Source: Ilex aquifolium
Taxonomy: Eukaryota; Streptophyta; Magnoliopsida; Aquifoliales; Aquifoliaceae
Direction: 5' to 3'
NCBI GenBank assembly: GCA_951799425.1
Contig: OX637391.1
Coordinates: forward strand, 20,322,551-20,386,550
Length of the DNA stretch: 64,000 bases
A program made the translations under genes and the position numbers. This document shows positions 43,396 to 53,590 of this stretch, in pieces (position 1 is the first letter of the stretch; each line of letters opens with the position of its first letter). The notes beneath the pieces are model-generated. The model did no database searches and was not told the origin of the DNA. It was given only the letters and a program-made list of their open reading frames with translations.

Positions 43396-44528
43396 TGTAA
43401 CGCCCTGTTTTAGGGACGAGTTACTTGATAGATCAATAGATCGATCACAATAAACCACAAATATCTCCGAATACGAGAACAAAGCTCTAATTTCCTTAAT
43501 AAATTTATAATCACAATTTTGATCTCCAAATACCTATAAAATTTAAAAATTATATCAAGATTCGTCCATCTTCGATCCCTCAAATATCAACTCTGGTCAT
43601 TTCCTACAAGATCATCCTGAAAAAAAATATTAAAGACGAAGAAGTATACAATATGATAGGAAATAATATGTTCAACGAGAAAAAAATATGAATGATCAAA
43701 TATCAAATAATTCAATCAATAGACAATCATAGATAGAAGAATCAATAATCCAATTCGATAAGTCACATAGCTCAATTTCTATCAAACATAGGCTTATACT
43801 TGGTTCCTCTTTGACAACATGACAAGTGATACTTGGGCATATAAATCCATTCTCATAATAACTAATCACACCCCGTAGGGCTGTAATCCCAATCGCACCC
43901 CGCAGGGCCATAATCACATTTTACCAATTATGCCCAAAGTACACTTCGTACATGTACCAATTAATCCCAAAGTATTTAGCCCAGCGTATAGTTCAACCGA
44001 TAAAATTGACAGAATTTCGTATCAATTAAAATAATCAATAGGAATACAAATTTCAGATAATCAAATAATACTCTTTACAAAGAGATTTAAAATACATGAA
44101 CATATTGTATACTACCACGTACCTCAAAATCATTAATAACTTCAATAAATAAGAAATTCAAAGTACCCCGAACAAGACACTTCAATTTGGTAATGATCGA
44201 AAATAAAATTCACTATTTAATTTTTGACCCCAAAATCTCATAAATTTCTCTCTCTCTTCATCTATCTCTCTCTCTCCATCTTTTTCTCTCTTTCTCTTCC
44301 TTCCTCTCTCTTTCTTCCTTGCTCTGCGTTTTGCTTATTGGTAGCCCCTTATTTATAGGGTGAAATGCTTGGCCTCCAAGTTATTTACGCAAGGTTAAGA
44401 GCATGTGATGATGCAAGGCAAATGAAGTCATTGGACAAATGTCCATTCTCTCATGGTTGCTTCTCTTTTTTTTTATTTATTTAAAAACACATGTCACTTA
44501 ATTACAAATCATGGTTCCCAGGGTGACA
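43396..44528. mobile_element. LTR-like fragment starting TGTAACGCCC
   Basis: The start TGTAACGCCCTG matches the LTR-end type of the nested solo LTR but the interior is different, so it is another family. A TATA box on the minus strand (CCCTATAAATAAGG) lies near 44351-44365, preceded by CT-rich sequence. A short duplicated motif ('caccccgtagggctgtaat') lies near 43868-43912. The right edge near GGGTGACAC is tentative, and no target duplication was found. Confidence 0.5.
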
Positions 44529-44746
44529 CTTGTGATGATGCACAAATCGGTATTGCGCAAGATCAACAGTCAAGTATATGAACAGGTGTAATTAATGAGC
44601 AATAAACATGTAATCAATGATAAAACAATAAATAATAGCAAACATGCAGATTTATAGTGGTTTGGTCCGGATGACCTACTCCACTCTCGAGAACGGCAGC
44701 GGTGGTCGGAGATCTTTATTGATGAATAATGTAACCGGGAGAGTGC
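44529..44746. other. Short fragment resembling a Tat-type LTR module
   Basis: The stretch 'atagtggtttggtccggatgac..ctccactc' near 44655-44690 resembles the 'agtggttcacc..ctcggctagtccactc' block present in the Tat LTRs at 11500, 22590 and 52367. It is too short to assign to a family. Confidence 0.3.
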
Positions 44747-46570
44747 TGTAATGCCCCAAATACCCCCTTAGACGACATTACATACTAACAACTATTTACA
44801 CTATGAGAGCACTAATAAAATCCATAAATAACCGGGGGTCCTTAATTTAACAAAATTCGGGCAGAGTCTCCTTTGTTCGGAGAGCTCTACCCAAAACACA
44901 ACCTGTGCAATTATACTACATCGACCACACCGGGTCCATTTATCCATAAAATATTTACAACATTATCCCAAAATATTTTCATTCACCGTATGTAATACCC
45001 ACAATAACATTCCAAAAGAATAAGTCAAGCCATGACCACAATATCAAAAGAATATGCCCAACAATGGCATTTACATTTCCAAAGAATTAAATTATGATAA
45101 CGCAGCGAAATAAAAAAATACTAGACTTTACATGATCTCAAAATAATTTCTCTAGTCTAGTACAAAAGAAACTTATAGCTCTACATGTCCACCTCGGGAT
45201 CTAGATTCCCCTCGAGTGGGGCCTCCCAATGCACGGGTTCCTCGACTCCTGCAGCCTCCTCAAGGGTAAAATCTGAAAATGTTTATATGTAGGGGGTGAG
45301 CACGAAGCTCTGTAGAAAAATCATCCCAAACTCGAACAAGGTTTAGAAAAGTATAGAAAACGGTCGGTCTCATTTTTCAACATAACATAGATATACAATT
45401 TGAAATAAAACAGTGACATTTCAAACAGATCTCAGGTTTATGTAAAAACAGTAATTAAATGAATAAACAAGCACAACGTAAAAATAATAACCGGTTTCAC
45501 CATAAACAATTTCCAACAAGTCTTTTGGGCAGGCGGCATACTTAACGGTAACCTCCACCCCCTCAAGGTTCTCTTTGGCAGGTAGCATACTTAACAGTAA
45601 CCTCCACCCCCTCCATGTCATCTTTGTTTCTCAAGTATCCTTACAAGGAACCTCCTGAGAAGGAATGAGCATCCTTACAAGGGACCTCTCACTCATCACG
45701 GTATTGTTTCCCAAGCATCCTTACCGGGAACCTCTTGAGAAGGAATGAGCATCCTTACAAGGAACCTCTCACCCATGTTCATTCCAACAACCATGTAAGA
45801 ACATATCATACCAACAATCATCACACATAACCAACAATTCCATAAATCCCCAATTTACAAGCAATTTTTTCAAAGATCCACAAATTCATTATAAGGCAAG
45901 TTCAATAAACAATTAGGAAAATACAAGATATCGTAACCACGTCATTTTACTACTCAACACAAATCACTACGGTTTAGAAATCAATAACAAAGAACACATT
46001 TAAGAAAAAAATCCATCATTTTCAAATACTAGGATATTTAAGACAAGAAAAGGGATTTCATGGGTATTCAACCCTAACTTTGTTCAAGTATGTAATCTTT
46101 GTAAAAAAACTAAGAGATGATGATTTCATATCATAAATATATAACATTTATAACCAAAACATACATATATAAATACCCTAACCTCAATGTAAGTGAATGA
46201 GAGAAAACCCCTACCTTAAATCCTTAGTTTGTATGAAGAACTTGAGCTTTGATCTTGAATTTACCCTTAAATCTCTTGTTTTTCCCTTCCTTTCTTCCTC
46301 TCTAATGATCTCTAGGGTTCTAAGAAGTGTGGGGTGAGAGTGGAATGAAAGAATGGAAAAAAAATGGGCTGAATCTGTGTTTTAAACACAGCAATCTGCG
46401 AGTTACTGTTCATGGCTGAATTTGGGTTTTCTCCAAAATTACGGTTTTACCACTAAAAATCTCCAATTTGATCCATATGACTACCCTAAGGTTTTTCGAC
46501 GTTCCGGATTCATTTTTAATGTTATTTTTATGATTTATTTCAAAACTAAAATAAATTTACACTCGAAACA
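44747..46570. mobile_element. LTR fragment related to the solo LTR at 36837-39068
   Basis: It begins TGTAATGCCCCAAATACC and stays collinear with the solo LTR: the 'gacgacattacatacta' start, the 'cctcgggatc' block near 45200, and the 'gggtgagcacgaagctctgtag' block near 45290. It continues to the 'ttcgacgttccgga' block near 46495, after which similarity ends. It carries its own minisatellites at 45525-45780. No matching end or target duplication is visible, so it is truncated or the end is hidden. Confidence 0.65.
45525..45780. repeat. Minisatellites inside the LTR fragment
   Basis: Two units of about 57 bp ('ggcatacttaacggtaacctccacccc') are followed by two units of about 80 bp ('catccttacaaggaacctc..gagaaggaatgag'). 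The homologous part of the solo LTR has a different local repeat instead. Confidence 0.75.
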
Positions 46571-47009
46571 TTAAAATTACTATCTAAGGAACACCACAGT
46601 GCAAATTTTTGGTCAACTTCGGAGAATAAACTGATTTGACTCAGGTATTTCTAGTATGTGTGACCTATATGGTTGGAAAGATATACGAGTTAGGGTTCTA
46701 ACAAAAATAACGGTGTGCAATTTGGACTTTCCAACAAAGAGTTATGATCAAATTGGTGAAAGGTAGTCTGCCGGACTGCTTGGTTCTTCTATACTTGTCT
46801 AACTCGAGTATGGGTGTCTTTTGTCACAAATCCTATCTCATACCCATCTCCAATATAGGTAGTATGGCTTGCATAAAGATCCATATCTAGCATCATTCAT
46901 TAACCAAAACCAAATTACCATCCGTCTCCTAGAATCATCCATAACAACATGATGTAGAACTAGTATATCCATTGAAATTTTTTTCTTCAATTCCTCTAAA
47001 CTAGCTAAT
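46571..47009. other. Unassigned sequence with an LTR-like module
   Basis: Near 46670-46775 is a module with 'ggttggaaagatatacgag' and 'aaagagttatgatcaaattgg', similar in style to a module in other LTRs of the window. A short minus-strand open frame (46838-47023) has no domain I recognise. Confidence 0.3.
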
Positions 47010-47756
47010 TGATGAGAATGCAAAATATCATATTTTTCTCTTTTATTATTTAGCCTTTTATACTTATTTGGAGCCTAAATATACTTATTATTCTTATATT
47101 TTGATTTAGGATGTAAATGGAGACGTTAAATGCAAAACGAAGCTAATTGAACGATTGTTGATAGTTTAAACATGTGGGGGTTTACAAGTGCATTCCGGGA
47201 GAATTACAATGCTTTAGGAGAGAGAAACAATGTGTGTAGAGAGGTATAGTGTGTGTAGGGATATCAAATTATAGAGGTATCAAGGTCGTGGAACATGCCT
47301 TCTACGTGAAGAGGGCTTACATTATATATGTATGGTGAGGCGGTGAGTTAAGGCGATCACCACTATTTTGGTAAGTACAATTAAGGTAGGACTCTACCAC
47401 TTTGGTAGTAGTACAATCATGGTAGGACTAGATCTTCGTGCGTAACCCGATATTCTCTCACTCGTGCTCCTATTCCGTCGGGGGAGGATCCTGAGCTGGG
47501 CTGGACTTGAGCTGGAGCGACAAAGTCAAGAGGGCGAAGGACTACGCAGGAGAGGGAGCGTGGAACTAAGGAGGGAAGGGATCCCCTTGGGCGGCGCCCC
47601 TTTGGGGTAGCCCCTTGGACGGCGCCCCTTTGGGGGTGTCCCATTGGACTCCTCTTTGACTTGATGACTCCTCCTTAACTTGATGACTTGGGCTCCGGGA
47701 TGACGTGGGCCTCTCTTGATTCGTTGGGTTTGGCCCAGTTAATTTCGGACTCATCA
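47010..47756. mobile_element. LTR-like unit TGATGAG...CTCATCA
   Basis: This 747-bp unit has perfect 7-bp inverted ends (TGATGAG/CTCATCA). A TATA-like stretch lies near 47306-47316 and a duplicated GC-rich block at 47583-47640. No 5-bp target duplication is found (flanks CTAAT and ACTTG), so it may be one LTR of a damaged element or a rearranged solo LTR. Confidence 0.5.
47583..47640. repeat. Duplicated GC-rich block centred on GGCGCC
   Basis: The segment 'ccccttggrcggcgcccctttgggg' occurs twice, about 28 bp apart. Each unit contains the palindrome GGCGCC with partly complementary CCTTGG/CCAAAGG-like flanks. It recalls the paired palindromes of other LTRs here. Confidence 0.8.
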
Positions 47757-47947
47757 ACTTGTACCTTTTAATACAAGAGAAAAATAATACAAAGAAATAA
47801 TTACACCAAAATAGTATCTAACAAATAGATATTGGCTAGAAATTTGTATACAAAAATAGTTACACCAAACGATACTCTGACTTTTTAATACAGTTACACA
47901 AAGAAACATAAAAAAACAATGTCAGAAAAGTTAAATACAAAAATAAG

Positions 47948-49953
47948 GGTTTTTTGGCTGTGGGTATAATTTTTTAGACTTTTTTGAAAAAAAGTGTATG
48001 AATAAGTTGTTTACTCTATTAAGTTCATTTTTAATAAAGCATATTGTGTTTAGTCACAAAATTCAAATGAAATCAAAACTTTTTTAACTAAATGCCCTCC
48101 CTTAAATTATGCATTCTTGATTGACAGTTATATATCTAATCAAATATGTAAAAATTTCATTAGACTCTCTCACTATCTCTCCCCTATTTTCTCTCAATCT
48201 CTCTCTCTTTCTCTCCCCTATTACTTTCCCCATCTCTCCCCTATTTTCTCTCTCTATCTATCATTGATAATTTATTTTCTTTTCAAATATGTAAAGATTT
48301 GATTTATTTTTCATCTCTCTCTCCCGCAATTTTCTCTAACGCTTCTCTCTCTTTTTTTTTCTCTCTCTCTCTATTTATATCAACATTACAACAATATATT
48401 TACACTAATCAGTTATACCAATCGGTTACAATTGTCCTATAATACACAAAATAATTACTCATGCGTTCTAATAAACCAAACAGTTACACCAAATAATTAC
48501 ACAAAATTATGACACCAACCCAATTTTTCATTCAGTTGTTTACATAAACTAAATAGTTGCACCATTTAGTATCGCGACATCGTTACACCAATTATATATA
48601 CCAAATTTAGTATAATGGTAAAGTCTTTTGTGTAATGATAAACCTAATTTGGTGTATATAATTGGTGTAATCATGTCGTGATACTAAATGATGTAACTCT
48701 TCGATTTATGTAAATAACTGAATGACAAATTAGGTTGGTGTTGTAATTTTGTATAATTGTTTAGTGTAAATGTTTAGTTTATTAGAAAGCATGATTAACT
48801 GTTTAGTGTATTATAGTATAATTGGAATTAATTGGTGTAACTAATTAGTGTAATTGTGTTGTTGTAACGTTAATATGAGGAGGGAGAGAGAGAGAGAGAA
48901 TAAGGAAATAAGGGGAGAGGGAGTGATAGAGAGAGAAAAAGAGGGAGAGAGAAGGACCGAGAGAGTAATGGAGTAATAACTGGCTTTTTAGTCTTCTTTT
49001 CAAAAAAATGCATTTAGGGCCAAATAAGTTTCCTTAATGTAGTTTAGCTCAAATAAGTCTAAATTTTTGTACCGACTTCCAAATTACCCCAAAAACAATT
49101 ACACCAAAAAACCAACTAAAAAACATAAACAAAATACATATATACAACCAAACAGTACTATGATTTTTTAACACACACAAATATACAATATAAACCAAAA
49201 AACAAAATGTACATTTCTATCTACATAGAAAATATGATATCATAAATTAATTAAAAAAATGTGGCGTAAAAAGTCTATACAAAAAATAATTACAACCATT
49301 AAAATCATTATACACGTCACAAAAAAATAAAAAAAAATAAGTAAATTTTTCCCTACATCCCAAACTCTGACAATACATAATATCCAACAAACACCTTAAC
49401 GTGGCCAATCAAAATTGTTTTTCCCAATAAAAAAATGGCCGAATAAAAGAAAATCAGAATTATTAAAAACTTACCTTCAAACCGATGATAGTGATCATAA
49501 TTTTCAATTCCCCTTTCGGAGCAAATCCTCAATTGATTAAGAAAATAGACTTCAGAAGCAAACAAAAATAAACCAAGAAGTTGCCACAAACCCAAACCGG
49601 AGAAGTTAAATTGCCAAGCCGGACGTTGAACGAAGTCGCCAGAATGCTGGGCATTGATGGCTGGTCGTTGAAGGAAGCAGTTTAAGGCAGAGACTTAATA
49701 CAAAATGCTGTTGAAAATTCAAAAAAAATGATAATATCTAATAAAATATTTACATATTTTATTAGATACATTACTATCAATCAATCATACATAATTTAAG
49801 AGAGGGTAATTAGGTAAAATAATTCTGATTTCATTTGAATTTTGTACCTAAACACAAGATGCTTTATTAAAATTGAACTTAATAGAGTAAAAAATTTATT
49901 CATATATTTCTTCTCAAATAAGTCTAAAAAAGTATACCCACACTCAAAAAACC
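47948..49953. mobile_element. Long fold-back (inverted-repeat) element
   Basis: Outer arms 47948-48160 and about 49735-49953 are clear inverted copies, starting GGGTTTTTTG on both sides. Inner arms about 48365-48607 and 48646-48890 are inverted copies at roughly 80% identity around a 38-bp centre, with CT-rich/GA-rich blocks between inner and outer arms. The right arm carries about 750 bp extra (about 48985-49735). There is no transposase and no clear target duplication. Recurrent TTACACCAA/TTGGTGTAA motifs run through both arms. The superfamily is undecided (Mutator-like or fold-back). Confidence 0.65.
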
Positions 49954-49971
49954 CAAATCAGAACATTTGCC

Positions 49972-50135
49972 CAGGGCCGGCCCAAAAGCAAAGCATATGA
50001 AACAGTCGCTTAGGCCCCTAATTTAAGAAGGGCCCCCAATGAGAAAAGTAATGCTCCAAAAAAGGTGAAACAAAATGCAATCTATGTGTATTTGGCCCAA
50101 AAATTGCAAACCCACACAAAGAGTCCAGAAGTCAA
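49972..50135 (+). mobile_element. hAT-like transposon end
   Basis: It starts CAGGGCCGGCCCAAAAGC and continues into 'gcttaggcccctaatttaagaagggccccc', closely similar in style to the hAT end at 42177. I could not find a partner end or target duplication, so the right limit is arbitrary. Confidence 0.45.
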
Positions 50136-50137
50136 CC

Positions 50138-50170
<33 letters not shown>
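50138..50170. repeat. (CT)n microsatellite
   Basis: Uninterrupted CT dinucleotide run; a similar run is present inside the hAT element at about 42487-42515. Confidence 0.9.
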
Positions 50171-50174
<4 letters not shown>

Positions 50175-50640
50175 AATCCTATCCTTCATAAACCGGCCAA
50201 TGCCTACGAACATAAATAAGGAAAATACAAGATTAAAAAATAATAATAAACTAGTGACTATAAAAATGCTGCATAGTGATAGTTGCCATTCCTCTCTTTC
50301 TTTTATTGTTTAATTTTAACTAACACTCTGTCAATTTAAACCACTGTGCCTATTTATATGAATGTAATTTAATTTAAGTCAAATTTTATTGTATTATTGT
50401 TATTATTGTTATGCCATTCCTCTCTTTTATTGTTATCTCTTATTGTTTTGTTATTCTTAAAGCTTTGATTTATCAGATTTTTATGTTAGTATAAAATTTC
50501 TATCTCTTTATTTATCTTTTTTTTTTTTTTTTTACACATTTTCAAGGATGACCTACCTGTAGGTTATATAACCTAAGTTATCATTACTTGTCTCCACTTC
50601 TTCGTTTACCTTGGCGCATTGCTGATGATTACCCTTTTTG
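50171..50640. other. AT-rich sequence, possible intron
   Basis: No repeat ends seen. It ends in a T-rich stretch with TTTTTGTAG, a possible splice acceptor for the exon-like block at 50644. Confidence 0.3.
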
Positions 50641-50643
50641 TAG

Positions 50644-50781
50644 GTAAAAAAAAATGTCAGTGTGAACATGGGAATATAAATGACATATGCGATAAAAGGC
50701 TACCGGCATGCTTTGTAATTGGAAAACTGGCCACAGATTTTGCATTTGCAAGGAAACAGTTTAAGAATGAGGATTGTCCAG
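50644..50781 (+). pseudogene. Exon-like block 1 of an unrecognised host gene
   Basis: After a T-rich stretch ending TAG, an open frame runs 'CQCEHGNINDICDKRLPACF' then 'VIGKLATDFAFARKQFKNED' and ends CCAG before GTAATT, a good splice donor. The Cys-rich, non-repetitive composition looks like real protein. I do not recognise the family. It could be one exon of a host gene, a gene relic, or a fragment captured by a transposon. No further coding context is visible upstream. Confidence 0.35.
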
Positions 50782-50876
50782 GTAATTAATTGTGAATTCG
50801 TCTTACAATTTTGGAGGAAATACCAATTACATATATAAGAACCATTAACCATTTTCTTTCTTTCCCGATTGTAAAG

Positions 50877-50940
50877 CGATGGGGATAGAATTTGAACCCA
50901 ACTATTTTAAAACAACAGTTGATCATATCCGAGAATATAA
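50877..50940 (+). pseudogene. Exon-like block 2 of the same unrecognised gene
   Basis: After a pyrimidine-rich stretch and a TGTAAAG (an imperfect acceptor), an open segment 'MGIEFEPNYFKTTVDHIREY' ends at AAG before GTTAGG. Distance and phase are compatible with block 1. Nothing further downstream looks like a continuation. Confidence 0.33.
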
Positions 50941-51028
50941 GGTTAGGTTAATTATAAGTCCTTTTTTTTTTTGTACTTTAATTATAAGTCAATTGGATGC
51001 CAATGAAGCCCAAACACTTCTGACCCCA

Positions 51029-51029
<1 letters not shown>

Positions 51030-51060
<31 letters not shown>
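51030..51060. repeat. Homopolymer C run followed by A run
   Basis: Twenty-one C residues are followed by ten A residues. Such a tract is rare and error-prone in sequencing; its true length is uncertain. Confidence 0.9.
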
Positions 51061-51061
<1 letters not shown>

Positions 51062-52214
51062 AAAAGAATAAAAAGGTGCCATTCATTTTGGGTCTTAACC
51101 CAAAAACTTGACTAGTATATAGCCCTGTCCTATAGTCCTAAATATTTTTTGTGATGGCATATTGGTGTTGCCATGCAATGGACCACTGTTGGTGGAGAAG
51201 AGAGGATTTCTATTTATGGGTTGATTGTTGAGCCACGTTTTTTGTAGTCTCTTTATTAGCAGCTATCAAATTACATTGCACAACTAGTGGCATTCTGTCA
51301 TCCTTGTATCCCTATACATTGCCATTGTGATCTTTTTTTTGAGACACAATGAATATGACATCTCCTTCTTTTCTCCTTCTCTCGTGAACGTAGATTACTA
51401 CTCTGGTAGCCGATAAATCATTGACTTCTTGTTTATTTCTTCACCATTAGGTGCAGTGCCGAAAAAGCTCCCTTATACTTTTGTCTTTAAGATCTAGGAC
51501 ACCTGAGAGAGCAATCTAGAAACACTTCCAATTTAAAGAAGAAATTATATCGGGACAGTGTTTGGCTTTGCCAATTGACCAACACGTGTTCCAAAATCAA
51601 ACTTAAATAATCAAAATAAGGAGCATTAACTGAACCATAAGCAAAAAGATGAAGTGCTGACCATGTGCTGAAGCAGGTGGAAGTTCAGAGGAAGAGAGAG
51701 AGAGCTTGGGGTTTATCAAATATGAAATGAGAAAACGTTGTAAGGCCCCATACCCACTTGTCCACCATCTACGGTTTGTACGATTTCTGACATTTAAGCA
51801 TAAATTGTCAATTAGTTAAGAATTTTTGAAGAACAGATTCATTGTAATTTAATCTGTAGATGGTACAGCTTATAGCTGTAGGAAGATTTCTTGATTTTAA
51901 GTATGGAGATTGGTTTTACTATATATGTCTTGCGAATGTGTTATGTGGACTTCCACCTTTAATGAAAGTGACACACTACGGGTTTGCCTCCCAATAGCAA
52001 ATATGAAAGACACTTTATGGATTTCCTTTTAAGTATTTGACCATCATCCTTTTTCATGAACAGGCAAAGTTTAGGCCAGGTTGAGTACTCCTATCTCCAA
52101 TAATTTGAATATCTTTTGGGGCACTTGTTGGGAAAAATTAGCATAATTATTCATAATTTTAATTAATAAATTAATATCCATATCACAAACTAACAAGAAT
52201 ATGCAAATAAATAT
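51061..52214. other. Unassigned sequence left of the second Tat element
   Basis: No gene or RNA recognised. The last 85 bases begin TGTTGGGAAAAATTAGC (52130) and look like the start of another LTR, into which the Tat element may have inserted. Confidence 0.35.
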
Positions 52215-52927
52215 TGATGGTGTAAATCTACCGAAAATGGACTAAGGGTATGGATATGCGTGAAATTAAATGTGGTGTCTGAGGTACAAGGCTCGTGCCA
52301 AACAATATCAGTTGATGCTCAGGGGAATTGAGGAAAGGGAGATCTCAAAAAGGAATTACAGTGGTTCACCGGCCTGGGAGCTCGGCTAGTCCACTCTGCA
52401 ATGGAGTCTCTAGCTCCTATTTTCTTATTGATTGTGTTACAGCGTAGTAAGGAGGGAATTAGGGTTCTTCGTGGCTCTATTGCATATATCTCCCTCTCAA
52501 TGGAGGCATATCCCCCTTTTATAGCCTCTTACTTACCTCTAATCCGATTTTACTTCCTATAATGAAGGGATCTTCCCTCCTTTCTCTCTCCAGTCCCGGA
52601 GTTACCTAAGACTCCATATGGCTGGTTTTAACGGTCTATATCCCGAGATCTTTGCCTTCTACCATGGCATCCTCCTTAGTATTTGGAGAGGATCTTGGTT
52701 GGTTAAGGGTTTTATGCCTCGATTCCAGCTTGACTCCTACTCTGGAGGTGTCAGCTATCGTCTTGCTGTCTCCTCATCCTTTCCCCTATTGCCTTGCTTC
52801 GGGGAGCTCCAATACTGGCTGGACGAGCCTTGACCATAGATTGGATGAGCTCTGCTATTCTTGTCCGAGCTACCGAGCTGAGCTCATTTCCTGAGCTCAT
52901 GTTTGAGGTTTATTTTAGGTATCATCA
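52215..52927 (-). repeat. 3' LTR of Tat element 2
   Basis: This is a 713-bp LTR. On the minus strand a TATA box GGCTATAAAAGG lies near 52513-52524. Blocks shared with the other Tat LTR include 'agtggttcaccggcctgggagctcgg' near 52367 and the end 'tttaggtatcatca'. Confidence 0.88.
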
Positions 52928-52946
52928 GATGCCCCCCAGCCCTTGG
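52928..52946 (-). other. Polypurine tract of Tat element 2
   Basis: On the minus strand CCAAGGGCTGGGGGGCATC directly precedes the LTR start TGATGATACC. Confidence 0.78.
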
Positions 52947-53087
52947 TTTAGGCGAGCTTGGGCAAGGGCTGAGCTGCTTTTAAACTGAGCTAGATCTGCA
53001 CATGGTTGACCCTGACTAGCACGTGACTGTAGCTCTTTGACGGTTTGTATCAATCATGGCTCTCATCGATTCCCGCGCACGTTTCAG

Positions 53088-53113
53088 CCCACGTCCTTCA
53101 AGCTTTAAATACC
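53088..53113 (+). promoter_or_regulatory. Candidate promoter of the antisense genes, element 2
   Basis: CCCACGT (53088-53094) and AAGCTTTAAATACC (53100-53113) match 12110-12135 of the other Tat element, while the surrounding bases have diverged more. A CT-rich leader follows. The next shared block downstream contains AGGTACGTT, which looks like a splice donor in a leader intron. Confidence 0.5.
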
Positions 53114-53590
53114 CAAACGGCTGTCTGAACCGCCTTTCTCCACTGTTCAACTTCTTCTCTGTTCTTCGAACTTCTTGCTTCTGCGAATCCTCGGCTTTCT
53201 GTCTCAAAGCTCTCTGATTCTTACTCAAAACCGATTTTCCTGTGTTCGATTCAAGGACTCACAGTGCTTCCCCTTTTGATTTGGCCCCGGATTGTTGTTC
53301 GTCACTTTCTCCCAACTAGGTACGTTCTTTCTGTCCCCTTTTCGCATCTTTCGTCGTTCTGGATCCCTCGAGTTCGAGGTGGTTATTACATTTTTGGTCT
53401 TTTCGGTTCTTTTATTGCTGGAATCGTGATTGTTGTCTGTCCCCTCTTCCTCGCTTTGTGGATTGGAGCTCTATTGTGCATATTCTTGCTGTCGGGAGCT
53501 ATTGTGCTGACCCTAGGGTTATTAGGGAGAGTTTGATTAGTGTTCCCCCCCCTTTATCGCTCCTTTAATCTTCCCTTTTCTTGCCCAATC

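Noticed and set aside
47010-47756. Intact solo LTR
   Set aside because: Inverted ends are perfect but no 5-bp target duplication is present, so it is only called LTR-like.
47566-47757. Minus-strand Pro/Ser-rich frame over the GC-rich block
   Set aside because: Its repetitive composition is produced by the duplicated GC-rich DNA block; it is not coding-like.
49353-49595. Small minus-strand frame with hydrophobic stretches
   Set aside because: It lies in the extra block of the fold-back element; AT-rich DNA yields hydrophobic codons by chance, and no family is recognised.
52129-52214. Left end of the second Tat element's LTR starting at TGTTGGG
   Set aside because: The start TGATGGTGTA at 52215 matches the sister Tat LTR and the CATCA end at 52927; the TGTTGGG sequence more likely belongs to the target.
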